Part shown: positions 26,137 to 33,276 of the stretch, one piece after another
Position numbering within the stretch: position 1 is the stretch's first letter
Layout: every line of letters begins with the position of its first letter
Assembly: GCA_017650105.1 (NCBI GenBank)
Contig: JAGCFO010000011.1
Span: 1-64,000, forward strand
DNA: 64,000 nt
Reading direction: 5' to 3'
Source: Bacteroidaceae bacterium
GTDB taxonomy: Bacteria > Bacteroidota > Bacteroidia > Bacteroidales > Bacteroidaceae
The notes under the pieces: generated by a model
What the model was told of the DNA's origin: nothing
The model's input: only the letters and a program-made list of their open reading frames with translations
Database searches by the model: none
Program-made: the position numbers and the translations under genes

Positions 26137-27168
26137 TCAGAATGCTGCCGACTTCAGGCTCAGTCCTGTGGTCTCCTCAAGGTTGAAGAGGAGGTTCATG
26201 TTGTGCACTGCCTGCCCGCTTGCCCCCTTCAGCAGGTTGTCGATGCAGGTGGTGATGAGCAAGTCGTCGCCCTCCTTCTCAAGGTGTATGAGGCAGCGGT
26301 TGGTGTTGATGACCTGCTTCAGGTCGATGGGCTTGGGCGAGAGGAAGGTGAACGAGTCTTCCTCGTAGTACTCCTCAAAGAGGTGCTCAAGCTGCCCGAG
26401 GGCGACCTTGTTTTTCAGAACGATGGTGGTGAAGATGCCGCGCGTGAAGTTTCCGTAGTAGGGGATGAACACGATGTTCGACTGGAAGCTCGACTGACAT
26501 TGCCTGAGGGCGGAGTTAATCTCGTTGAGATGCTGGTGCCTGAAGGGCTTGTAGACGCTGATGTTGTCGCTGCGCCAGCTGAAGCTGGTAAGCGTTGCCG
26601 AGCGCTCGCTCGAGCCTGTGCTACCTATGATGCTGTTGACGATGATGTCGCCGTTGAGCATCAGGTTGCGTGCCAGCGGGAGGAGTCCCAGCAGGATGCC
26701 CGTTGCGAAGTTACCGGGGTTGGCAACGTAGCGCGCGTTGCACACAGCCCTGCGGTTCAGCTCGGGCAGTCCGTACACGAATTCCTTCCTGGCGCCTGCC
26801 AGCACGTCTTCCTCATCTGTCTCGGAGGGTTTCACGCGGAAGGCGCGCGAGAGGTCCACCACCTTCAGTTTCTCGGGCAGCGGGGCATGAGCCTTCATCC
26901 ACGCTTCGCTCTGGGCGCACTCGGTGCAGAGGAACAGCATGTCTATCTGCTCCAGCCCCTTCGTGCCGTTGAGCCCGAGGCTGCTGTCGGCAACGAAGCA
27001 GAGGTCCGTCTCGTCGTACAGCCCCCTGTGCACCTCGTCGATGCGCTTGCCTACGTTTGCCTGGCTCGTCACGAACTCCAGCTCCACGTCGGGATGGTTG
27101 AGGAGCAGCTGTATCAGCTCACCGCCTGTGAATCCGGCTCCCTCGATGATTCCTGTTCTTATCAGCAT
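26137..27168 (-). CDS. argC: N-acetyl-gamma-glutamyl-phosphate reductase (ArgC), catalytic Cys replaced
   Basis: 343 residues matching ArgC end to end: a nucleotide-binding GAGFTGGELI start, the FTRGIF segment, and the ending NLLKGASGQAVHNMN. The family's active-site Cys in NPGC(F/Y) is Asn here (N153 in NPGNFATG, codon AAC), and the usual IIGGAG start reads IIEGAG. ArgC needs this Cys to form the acyl-enzyme. Either the enzyme is inactive or altered, or there is a sequence error; a second argC elsewhere would be expected. It lies 36 nt after argR on the same strand and is probably cotranscribed with it. Confidence 0.85.
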   Translation of the reverse strand: MLIRTGIIEGAGFTGGELIQLLLNHPDVELEFVTSQANVGKRIDEVHRGLYDETDLCFVADSSLGLNGTKGLEQIDMLFLCTECAQSEAWMKAHAPLPEKLKVVDLSRAFRVKPSETDEEDVLAGARKEFVYGLPELNRRAVCNARYVANPGNFATGILLGLLPLARNLMLNGDIIVNSIIGSTGSSERSATLTSFSWRSDNISVYKPFRHQHLNEINSALRQCQSSFQSNIVFIPYYGNFTRGIFTTIVLKNKVALGQLEHLFEEYYEEDSFTFLSPKPIDLKQVINTNRCLIHLEKEGDDLLITTCIDNLLKGASGQAVHNMNLLFNLEETTGLSLKSAAF

Positions 27169-27204
27169 GATATATCCGATTGTCTGATTAATTGGTCATC
27201 TCTC

Positions 27205-27681
27205 TTATCTCTCTGTTCCGAGGAACAATGCCAAGTCGCGTCGGAATTCGCTACGGTCGGCACCCTCTTTCAGTACCAGCAGTATGGTGTCGTCGCCGGC
27301 AACGGTAGCCAGCACCGTCGACAGCTTGTGCTCGTCTATCTCGTAGGCTATACCGCTGGCATATCCTGGACGTGTCTTTATCACGGCAATGTTGCCCGAG
27401 AACTGCAGCGACACATATCCGCTGTGCATCTGCTTCTCGTAGGCGGCCTGTGCCTTGTAGATGCGCTCGTAGAGCGAGTCGGTAGGCAGCACATAAGCGT
27501 GTCCACCCTCGCCGTCGGGGGCTTTCACCACTTTCATCTGCTTCAAGTCGCGCGACAGCGTTGCCTGCGTGATTTCAAACCCGGCTACCTTCAGCTTTGC
27601 GAGGAGCTCGTCCTGGTTTGAAACGCGCTCGTTCTGTACTATCATGCGTATAGCATGCAAACGGTTCGATTTATTTTTCAT
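27205..27681 (-). CDS. argR: Arginine repressor
   Basis: 158 residues from ATG 27681. The frame stays open further upstream, but those Met codons lie upstream of the predicted transcription start. The N-terminal winged helix has NQDELLAKLKVAG and TQATLSRDLK; the C-terminal arginine-binding core has GTIAGDD-like TVAGDDTILLV. ArgR binds arginine as a hexamer and represses arginine synthesis. Probable autoregulation is suggested by repeated sites at its promoter. Confidence 0.9.
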   Translation of the reverse strand: MKNKSNRLHAIRMIVQNERVSNQDELLAKLKVAGFEITQATLSRDLKQMKVVKAPDGEGGHAYVLPTDSLYERIYKAQAAYEKQMHSGYVSLQFSGNIAVIKTRPGYASGIAYEIDEHKLSTVLATVAGDDTILLVLKEGADRSEFRRDLALFLGTER

Positions 27682-27701
27682 AATTCTGTATAAGATTTCT
27701 G

Positions 27702-27732
27702 CAAAGATACGGTTTAGTGAGCGGAAAACAAA
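27702..27732 (-). promoter_or_regulatory. argR promoter
   Basis: On the minus strand TTTG (27729-27732), 19 nt, TATCTTTG (27702-27709). The leader to the argR ATG is only about 14-15 nt. Confidence 0.8.
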
Positions 27733-27825
27733 ATAAAAATGCAATTTATTTTTTCTCCCGAGCGTAAGTATCTGAAACCGAAGGTTAAAGATACGGTTTA
27801 GTGAGTGAGGAAATGCATTTTTATT
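27732..27825. promoter_or_regulatory. Duplicated promoter-proximal sites, candidate ArgR operators
   Basis: A 19-bp direct repeat AAAGATACGGTTTAGTGAG occurs at 27703-27721 and 27787-27805. AATAAAAATGCA (27732-27743) and its inverted copy TGCATTTTTATT (27814-27825) flank the second repeat. The AT-rich half-sites with TGCA resemble ARG-box halves (TGAAT..). The first set overlaps the argR -33 region. Confidence 0.5.
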
Positions 27826-27827
27826 TG

Positions 27828-27878
27828 CAAAAAAAGAAAATAATAAAGCAAGGCTGGCTAACGGAAGCCAGCCTTGCT
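27828..27878 (-). terminator. Rho-independent terminator of the BIG2/FISUMP protein gene
   Basis: AGCAAGGCTGGCT (27847-27859) and its exact complement (27866-27878) form a 13-bp stem with a 6-nt loop. On the minus strand it is followed by a T-rich tract. It lies about 58 nt after the stop of the leftward gene. Confidence 0.9.
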
Positions 27879-27935
27879 ATCATTATACAAGCGAGTGCTA
27901 TCTCTATTTATGTTAGGCGTTTTGTAGAAGATGCA

Positions 27936-29456
27936 CTATTCCGAAAGGCGCACGGGACGCACACTTAGACCAGATTCGCGGTAGGTATTATTTATGCTAA
28001 TATCGTTTGAATAGAAACCCATAAACCACGCAACATAATCTCCCGATAATGTTAATGTGCGCGACCAATAGAGGCCTCTTTTTCCACCATAATTGAATGT
28101 AATCCCTTCGTAATCTCCTGCTGCTGGGAAAAATATAGAGTTTTCGTTTGTCTTACTGGTTATCTTCCGACCGTAAATGCCGTTCATAGTAGTCCACTCG
28201 GTAGTGGTATACTCATTGTTGAGAAGTTCTTCAAACTGCTCCAAACTCGGCATGCGCCAAGCAGGTCCCCAGTTCATGTAGGCGGCATCGTCTTCCAGTA
28301 TAAGCTCAAGCAAGCCTCCATCATTATTGTATTTCTTATAAGGGTTGCCATTTTCATCTTTGTCAAAATATGTTTCTAGTGAAAACTCAGTTTTTCCGTC
28401 ATTGTACCCAGCTATCTCACCCCAAGCATAGTAGTCACCGTAATCTTCGGGATTCGTTGCACCGATGTTGCACTTTGCCCAAAGAGTGCCGCTCGGAAGG
28501 TTAAGGTCGACATACTCGGTATTCGCAACATTGACCTTACAAATTGCCTTCACTCCACTTCCGTCGGCTGCCTCGCAAGTAATAATAGCCGTGCCACAAC
28601 TGAAAGGAACTACTTTCCCATTCCTAACGTAAGCAACATCTTCATTGCTGCTGCTCCAGGTAACATTTCTGTTGGAAGCAGTCTCAGGAAGCACAGTAGC
28701 TGTAAGAATTACAGATTCATTCAAGCCCAAAACGGTCTTTGTCATCGAAAGGTTGATGCTTGTTACCATCTGCGTGACGGAAACAGCGCAAGAGGCAGAC
28801 ACGAGACTTCCGCTTGCTGTGGCAGTAATGGTTGCAGAACCACCAGCAATAGCTGTTACCAAACCGTTGGCATCTACAGTTGCCACGCTCTCGTCAGAGC
28901 TTGTCCAAGTGATAGCACCAAAAGAACCTTCGGGCATAACGTTTGCCGTCATTTGGGCTGTTGTGCCGGAGTTCATAGCAAGTGTGGTTTGGCTGAGTGT
29001 AATACCTGTAGCAAGGGAGCCTTCGTTGGTGTAGTAGGTGAAAGCGCCCGTAGCGTAGTTCACTTCCAGCAGATATTCGGACGTTACATCGTTCATCACC
29101 ATCGCCTTGATGGGGTTGCCCGAGGCGTTGTACAAAGTCAGCACCCCTTGCGTGGGGCGGAACTTATAGGTGAAAGCCCCAGGAAAGGTAGTTGTGCCGT
29201 CTTCGTTGAAGGCAAACGATGTGCCGTCGGGAGCGTACCAAGTGCCGACAACCAACGTATTATCCACTTCAAAAGGATTGCCTGCAAGGCTGATGGTTTG
29301 AATTGGGGTGTTTCCAAGGATAGTGCTGACAGTCATTGTCACGTCGGAGACGTTCAGTTCGCCGTCATCGTTCATGTCGCCCTTCACAATAGTTTGGGCG
29401 TTTGTTACTGTTGCCCCGAGGGCAACAAGGATGAGGGAGAGAAATAATTTCTTCAT
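27936..29456 (-). CDS. Secreted protein: N-terminal dockerin-like motif, two BIG2 domains, FISUMP-like C-terminus
   Basis: 506 residues with a signal peptide (1-20). A dockerin-like motif, GDMNDDGELNVSDVT, is at 26-40, so here it is N-terminal. Two bacterial Ig-like (BIG2) domains occupy about 150-230 and 234-310 (each with TWTSS/TWSSS.E..A). Residues 315-506 match the FISUMP / major-paralogous type: VDLNLPSGTLWAKCN, YYAWGE, WRMPSLEQFEELL, YWS. It is probably an exported surface protein; function unknown. No TAnnTTTG promoter was seen between it and the structured RNA upstream. Confidence 0.82.
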   Translation of the reverse strand: MKKLFLSLILVALGATVTNAQTIVKGDMNDDGELNVSDVTMTVSTILGNTPIQTISLAGNPFEVDNTLVVGTWYAPDGTSFAFNEDGTTTFPGAFTYKFRPTQGVLTLYNASGNPIKAMVMNDVTSEYLLEVNYATGAFTYYTNEGSLATGITLSQTTLAMNSGTTAQMTANVMPEGSFGAITWTSSDESVATVDANGLVTAIAGGSATITATASGSLVSASCAVSVTQMVTSINLSMTKTVLGLNESVILTATVLPETASNRNVTWSSSNEDVAYVRNGKVVPFSCGTAIITCEAADGSGVKAICKVNVANTEYVDLNLPSGTLWAKCNIGATNPEDYGDYYAWGEIAGYNDGKTEFSLETYFDKDENGNPYKKYNNDGGLLELILEDDAAYMNWGPAWRMPSLEQFEELLNNEYTTTEWTTMNGIYGRKITSKTNENSIFFPAAGDYEGITFNYGGKRGLYWSRTLTLSGDYVAWFMGFYSNDISINNTYRESGLSVRPVRLSE

Positions 29457-29523
29457 AGTGTGAATGTTTTAGATGATTATTTTGATTTTGTTGGTATTGT
29501 TTTCTGACTGGTATTAAATAAGG

Positions 29524-29680
29524 TAAAAAAGAAAGCGTGGACTACTTACTTCGTCTACGCTTCTCCAGGTATCGCCAAACACCATAGCACCATATCCGAG
29601 TAAAAGCCCACGCCGAACCGACGTGAGCATTAGTCTTTTACTCTTGGTGCTTCTAAAATTTGGCGAATTCGGAGAAGCCA
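29524..29680 (-). ncRNA. Free-standing rod-like structured RNA, candidate 6S-like RNA
   Basis: On the minus strand about 155 nt fold into one long hairpin: GCTTCTCC/GGAGAAGC (29671-29678 with 29560-29567), TCGCCAAA/TTTGGCGA (29659-29666 with 29572-29579), AGCACCA/TGGTGCT (29645-29651 with 29586-29592), GAGTAAAAG/CTTTTACTC (29635-29643 with 29598-29606) and an apical CTCACG..CGTGGG hairpin. A separate terminator hairpin (29532-29542 with 29553-29562) is followed by a T-run. G-U pairs in the apical stem fit the minus strand only. A long rod with internal loops, of this length and with its own terminator, resembles 6S RNA, but the family is not proven. Confidence 0.65.
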
Positions 29681-29685
29681 GAATA

Positions 29686-29693
29686 CAAAGCTA
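29686..29693 (-). promoter_or_regulatory. Candidate -7 element of the structured RNA
   Basis: TAGCTTTG on the minus strand ends about 6 nt before the first paired base of the RNA, as expected for a start at the base of the rod. No clean -33 TTTG is present. An alternative TATATTTG lies further upstream at 29765-29772 and would give a transcript about 80 nt longer. Confidence 0.45.
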
Positions 29694-29920
29694 ACGCTTC
29701 TTTCTTTTTATGTCATTTTTATCCTCTTAATGCTACATAGGCAGATATGATTGGTATTCTGCTGCAAATATAAGACTTTTTTTGTGAATGTGCGAATTCA
29801 CTCGCCTTTTTTTAGAAAAGGATGTGAACACGTTGAGGTTATAGAGATGTCGTTGAGGCGCGAAAAATTGGCATAATGGGGTGATGAGAGGAGCTGCGCT
29901 GGGAGGTTTGTTTCGGGAAG

Positions 29921-29992
29921 TTGTTGCACCAACGTGTTGGGACACCTTGCGCAACACGTTGGGACACCTTGCACAACGTGTTGGTGCAACAA
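29921..29992. repeat. 22-bp tandem palindromic repeats
   Basis: CAACGTGTTGGGACACCTTGC is followed 22 bp later by a variant with CAACACGTTG and then by CAACGTGTTGGTGCAAC. Each unit carries a CAAC..GTTG dyad, and the outer ends TTGTTGCACCAAC and GTTGGTGCAACAA are exact inverses. The array lies in the 690-bp gap between the structured RNA and the rhamnose operon; the rest of that gap shows nothing I recognise apart from the rhaB promoter and leader. Confidence 0.75.
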
Positions 29993-30141
29993 AATGGAGA
30001 AGGAAAAACGGTTGTTTTTCTCTTCGGAATGAGGAGCTTGGGCGGGAGATACGCGGGAAGGTTCGGCATCGGGAGAGGGGAGTGCGCGTCGACGTTTTCT
30101 GCCGAAACGACGGCTCGCTTTGAAAAAACCGACACTTTTTG

Positions 30142-30171
30142 TTTGGTTTTGCCAAAAAATGTTTACTTTTG
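30142..30171 (+). promoter_or_regulatory. Promoter of the rhamnose operon
   Basis: TTTG (30142-30145), 18 nt, TACTTTTG (30164-30171). It leaves a leader of about 210 nt before the rhaB ATG at 30389. Confidence 0.65.
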
Positions 30172-30177
30172 CATCTG

Positions 30178-30388
30178 ATAAGCCTCTTGGTAGGAGCGGG
30201 CGCCGAACTTTGAAAACCCGCAGGCAGGGCGGGGGAAAAACATGCGTTATCCCTCTCAGACAGCAGTGTCGCTCAGCCTGCCCAAAGGGAAGAAGCCTGT
30301 GCGCGCATCCTATTTTGACTTGTCGCTCCGCCCTTGACGGAGCGATGCAAACCCATCAAACCAAGCAACTGAAAAAACCGAAAATACC
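30178..30388 (+). promoter_or_regulatory. Long 5' leader of the rhaB mRNA
   Basis: A GC-rich leader of about 210 nt without a convincing gene. Near its end CGCTCCG (30324-30330) pairs with CGGAGCG (30338-30344). No known riboswitch class was recognised. Length and structure suggest post-initiation control, but this is inference. Confidence 0.4.
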
Positions 30389-31879
30389 ATGCAGAAAACC
30401 TCCACAAGCCACTTCTTCGCCGTTGACCTGGGAGCCACCAGCGGGCGCACCATCCTCGGGAGCCTCAGCGAAGGCAGCCTCACGCTGCGCGAGCTGACGC
30501 GCTTTCCCAATCATATCATCTACACGGGCGGGCACGCCTACTGGGACATCTTTGCCCTCTATCGCGAAATAGTGGAGGGGCTGCGCGTTGTGGCGCGCGA
30601 GAAGATCGACATCCAGTCCATCGGCATCGACACGTGGGGCGTCGACTTCGTCTTCGTGGGCTCCGACGGAGGGCTCATGCGCAACCCCTGCAGCTATCGC
30701 GATCCTCACACCGAGGGCGCTATGGACGCCTACTTCAAGGAGATACCGCGCGAGAGGGTGTACGAGCTCACGGGCATCCAGTTCATGAACTTCAACTCGC
30801 TGTTCCAGCTCTTCACGCTCGACCGTGCGGGCAACAGCGCGCTGCGTGCAGCCGACAAGATACTCTTCATGCCCGACGCCCTCAGCTACATGCTCACGGG
30901 GAAGATGGTGACGGAGTACACCATTGCCTCCACGTCGCAGATCCTCAACCCTCGCACGAAGGAGTTTGAGCAGGAGCTGCTCGACGTCTGCCACGTGCGC
31001 AAGGAGCAATTCGCGCCGTTCGTGCTTCCCGGCACAGTCATCGGCCCCCTCTCCCCCGAGCTGCAGAAGCAGACGGGCCTCGGTGCGATACCTGTGGTAG
31101 CTGTTGCGGGGCACGACACAGCCAGCGCCGTAGCTGCCGTACCCGCCCGCGACGAGCACTTCGCCTACCTGAGCAGCGGCACGTGGAGCCTGATGGGCAT
31201 TGAGACGAAAGACGCCATCATCAACCAGCAGAGCTACGAGCGCAACTTCACCAACGAGGGAGGCGTGGAGGGCACCACGCGCTTCCTGAAGAACATCTGC
31301 GGCATGTGGCTGCTGGAGCGCAGCCGCGCCGAGTGGAAGGCAAAAGGCGAGCCCTTCAGCTACGACTTCATCTATGCCAACACGCCCGACGTGAAGCCCT
31401 TCCGCAGCTTCATCAACCCCGATGCGCCCTGCTTCGCCAATCCCCCCTGCATGGTGGAAGCCATTCAGAACTACTGCCGCGCGACGGGGCAGACGGTGCC
31501 CGAGACGGTGCCCGAGATATGCCGCTGCATATTCGAGAGCCTCGCTATGCGCTATAAGCAGGTATTCGCCTACCTGAAGGAGATGGCGCCCTTCGACATC
31601 CACACCCTCCACATCATCGGAGGAGGAACGCAGAATGTGATGCTCAACCAGCTGACAGCCGACGCTACGGGCGTGCCTGTCGTCACAGGGCCCATCGAGT
31701 GCACCACTATAGGCAACGTCATGCTGCAGGCAAAGGCTGCCGGCATAGTGGGCGACATACAGGAGATGCGCCGGCTCATTGCCGAGAGCGTCAGCACCGA
31801 CAGCTATCTCCCCCGCGACACCGCCCTGTGGGACGAACAGTACCAGCGCTACCTGCAAGTGTACCGCGAAGATATCTGA
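30389..31879 (+). CDS. rhaB: Rhamnulokinase
   Basis: 496 residues, FGGY carbohydrate kinase. The N-terminal phosphate motif is AVDLGATSGRTI, followed by SIGIDTWGVDF (catalytic Asp region) and the C-terminal adenosine motif HIIGGGTQN. It phosphorylates L-rhamnulose to L-rhamnulose-1-phosphate, the second step of rhamnose catabolism. The next gene is rhamnose isomerase, 62 nt downstream. Length and motifs are normal for RhaB. Confidence 0.93.
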   Translation: MQKTSTSHFFAVDLGATSGRTILGSLSEGSLTLRELTRFPNHIIYTGGHAYWDIFALYREIVEGLRVVAREKIDIQSIGIDTWGVDFVFVGSDGGLMRNPCSYRDPHTEGAMDAYFKEIPRERVYELTGIQFMNFNSLFQLFTLDRAGNSALRAADKILFMPDALSYMLTGKMVTEYTIASTSQILNPRTKEFEQELLDVCHVRKEQFAPFVLPGTVIGPLSPELQKQTGLGAIPVVAVAGHDTASAVAAVPARDEHFAYLSSGTWSLMGIETKDAIINQQSYERNFTNEGGVEGTTRFLKNICGMWLLERSRAEWKAKGEPFSYDFIYANTPDVKPFRSFINPDAPCFANPPCMVEAIQNYCRATGQTVPETVPEICRCIFESLAMRYKQVFAYLKEMAPFDIHTLHIIGGGTQNVMLNQLTADATGVPVVTGPIECTTIGNVMLQAKAAGIVGDIQEMRRLIAESVSTDSYLPRDTALWDEQYQRYLQVYREDI

Positions 31880-31941
31880 GCAAGGAGCACATCTGAATCC
31901 AAGGAAGAAAACAATAACTATCACATAAAAAACCACGAAAA

Positions 31942-33195
31942 ATGAAAGAAGAATTAGTATCCAAAGCCTACGCCGTAGCACGCCAGCGCTATGCTGACTA
32001 CGGCATCGACACCGAGCAGGCCCTCAGCCAGCTCCAGGACTTCCACCTCAGCATGCATTGCTGGCAGGCCGACGACGTTGCCGGCTTCGAAGTGCAGGCA
32101 GGCGCCCTCAGCGGAGGCATCCAAGCCACGGGCAACTATCCCGGCAAGGCACGCAACATCGATGAGCTCCGCGCCGACATCCTGAAGGCCAAGAGCCTCA
32201 TTCCCGGTACACACCGACTCAACCTCCACGAAATCTACGGCGATTTCAAGGGAAAGGTGGTAGACCGCGACGAGGTGACTGCCGAGTACTTCCAGAGCTG
32301 GATAGAGTGGGGCAAGGCAAACGACACGAAGCTCGACTTCAACAGCACCTCCTTCTCGCATCCCAAGAGCGGCAACCTCTCGCTCTCCAATCCCGACAAG
32401 GCGATACGCGACTTCTGGATTGAGCACACCAAGCGCTGCCGCGACATCGCCGACGAGATGGGAAAGGCGCAGGGAGACCCCTGCATCATGAACGTGTGGG
32501 TACACGACGGCTGCAAGGACGTCAGCGTCAACCACTACCTCTATCGTCAGCTCCTCAAGGAGTCGCTCGACGAGATCTTCACCGAGAAGAAAGAGCACAT
32601 GAAGGACTGCATCGAGGGCAAGGTGTTCGGCATCGGCCTTGAGAGCTTCACCGTGGGCAGCCACGACTTCTACACCGCCTACGCTGCCAAGAACGGCAAG
32701 ATACCTACCATCGACACCGGGCACTATCATCCCACCGAGTCGCCTGCCGACAAGGTGAGCGCCCTCCTTCACTTCGTGCCCGAGCTGATGCTCCACGTCA
32801 GCCGTCCCATCCGCTGGGATAGCGATCATGTCACCATCATGGACGATCCCACCCTTGATCTCTTCAGCGAGATTGTGCGTGCGGGAGCCCTCGACCGTGT
32901 ACACTACGGCCTCGACTACTTCGACGGAGCCATCAACCGCACGGGAGCCTATGTCATCGGCAGCCGTGCTGCACAGAAGTGCATGCTCCGCGCCCTCCTC
33001 GAGCCCACATCAGCCATCGGAGCCCTCGAGCTCGAAGGCAAGGGCATGCAGGTGCTGGCGCTCCTCGAGGAGTGCAAGGCCCTCCCGTGGAATGCCGTCT
33101 ACGACGAGTTCTGCGTGCGCAACAACGTGCCCGTAGGCAGCGATTTCATCCCCGAGATAGAGAAGTACGAGAGTGAGGTAACTTTTAAGCGCTAA
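31942..33195 (+). CDS. rhaA: L-rhamnose isomerase
   Basis: 417 residues matching rhamnose isomerase throughout: FHLSMHCWQADDV near the start, WVHDGCKD, IDTGHYHPTE and IRWDSDHV, which carry the metal-binding His, Asp and Glu residues. It converts L-rhamnose to L-rhamnulose in the cytoplasm. It lies between rhaB and an MFS transporter in one operon (called rhaI in B. thetaiotaomicron). Confidence 0.95.
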   Translation: MKEELVSKAYAVARQRYADYGIDTEQALSQLQDFHLSMHCWQADDVAGFEVQAGALSGGIQATGNYPGKARNIDELRADILKAKSLIPGTHRLNLHEIYGDFKGKVVDRDEVTAEYFQSWIEWGKANDTKLDFNSTSFSHPKSGNLSLSNPDKAIRDFWIEHTKRCRDIADEMGKAQGDPCIMNVWVHDGCKDVSVNHYLYRQLLKESLDEIFTEKKEHMKDCIEGKVFGIGLESFTVGSHDFYTAYAAKNGKIPTIDTGHYHPTESPADKVSALLHFVPELMLHVSRPIRWDSDHVTIMDDPTLDLFSEIVRAGALDRVHYGLDYFDGAINRTGAYVIGSRAAQKCMLRALLEPTSAIGALELEGKGMQVLALLEECKALPWNAVYDEFCVRNNVPVGSDFIPEIEKYESEVTFKR

Positions 33196-33215
33196 CAGTC
33201 ACTCGCTCCCCCCGC

Positions 33216-33234
33216 GCCTGCCGCAAGAGCAGGC
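33216..33234 (+). other. Intercistronic hairpin between rhaA and the transporter
   Basis: GCCTGC (33216-33221) pairs with GCAGGC (33229-33234) around a 7-nt loop, 20 nt after the rhaA stop. There is no T-run. It may stabilise or process the mRNA. Confidence 0.4.
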
Positions 33235-33276
33235 ATCAGGGAAGCGTAAGTGAAAAACAAAAAAACAGTTACTACT

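Noticed and set aside
26041..27621. A 526-codon plus-strand frame over argC and argR
   Set aside because: It is antisense to both genes and begins inside the 21-bp repeat array.
30178..30388. Cobalamin, TPP or SAM riboswitch in the rhaB leader
   Set aside because: None of the conserved boxes of these classes is present.
30356..31981. A 541-codon minus-strand frame over rhaB
   Set aside because: It is antisense to rhaB with composition set by rhaB codon bias and has no motif.
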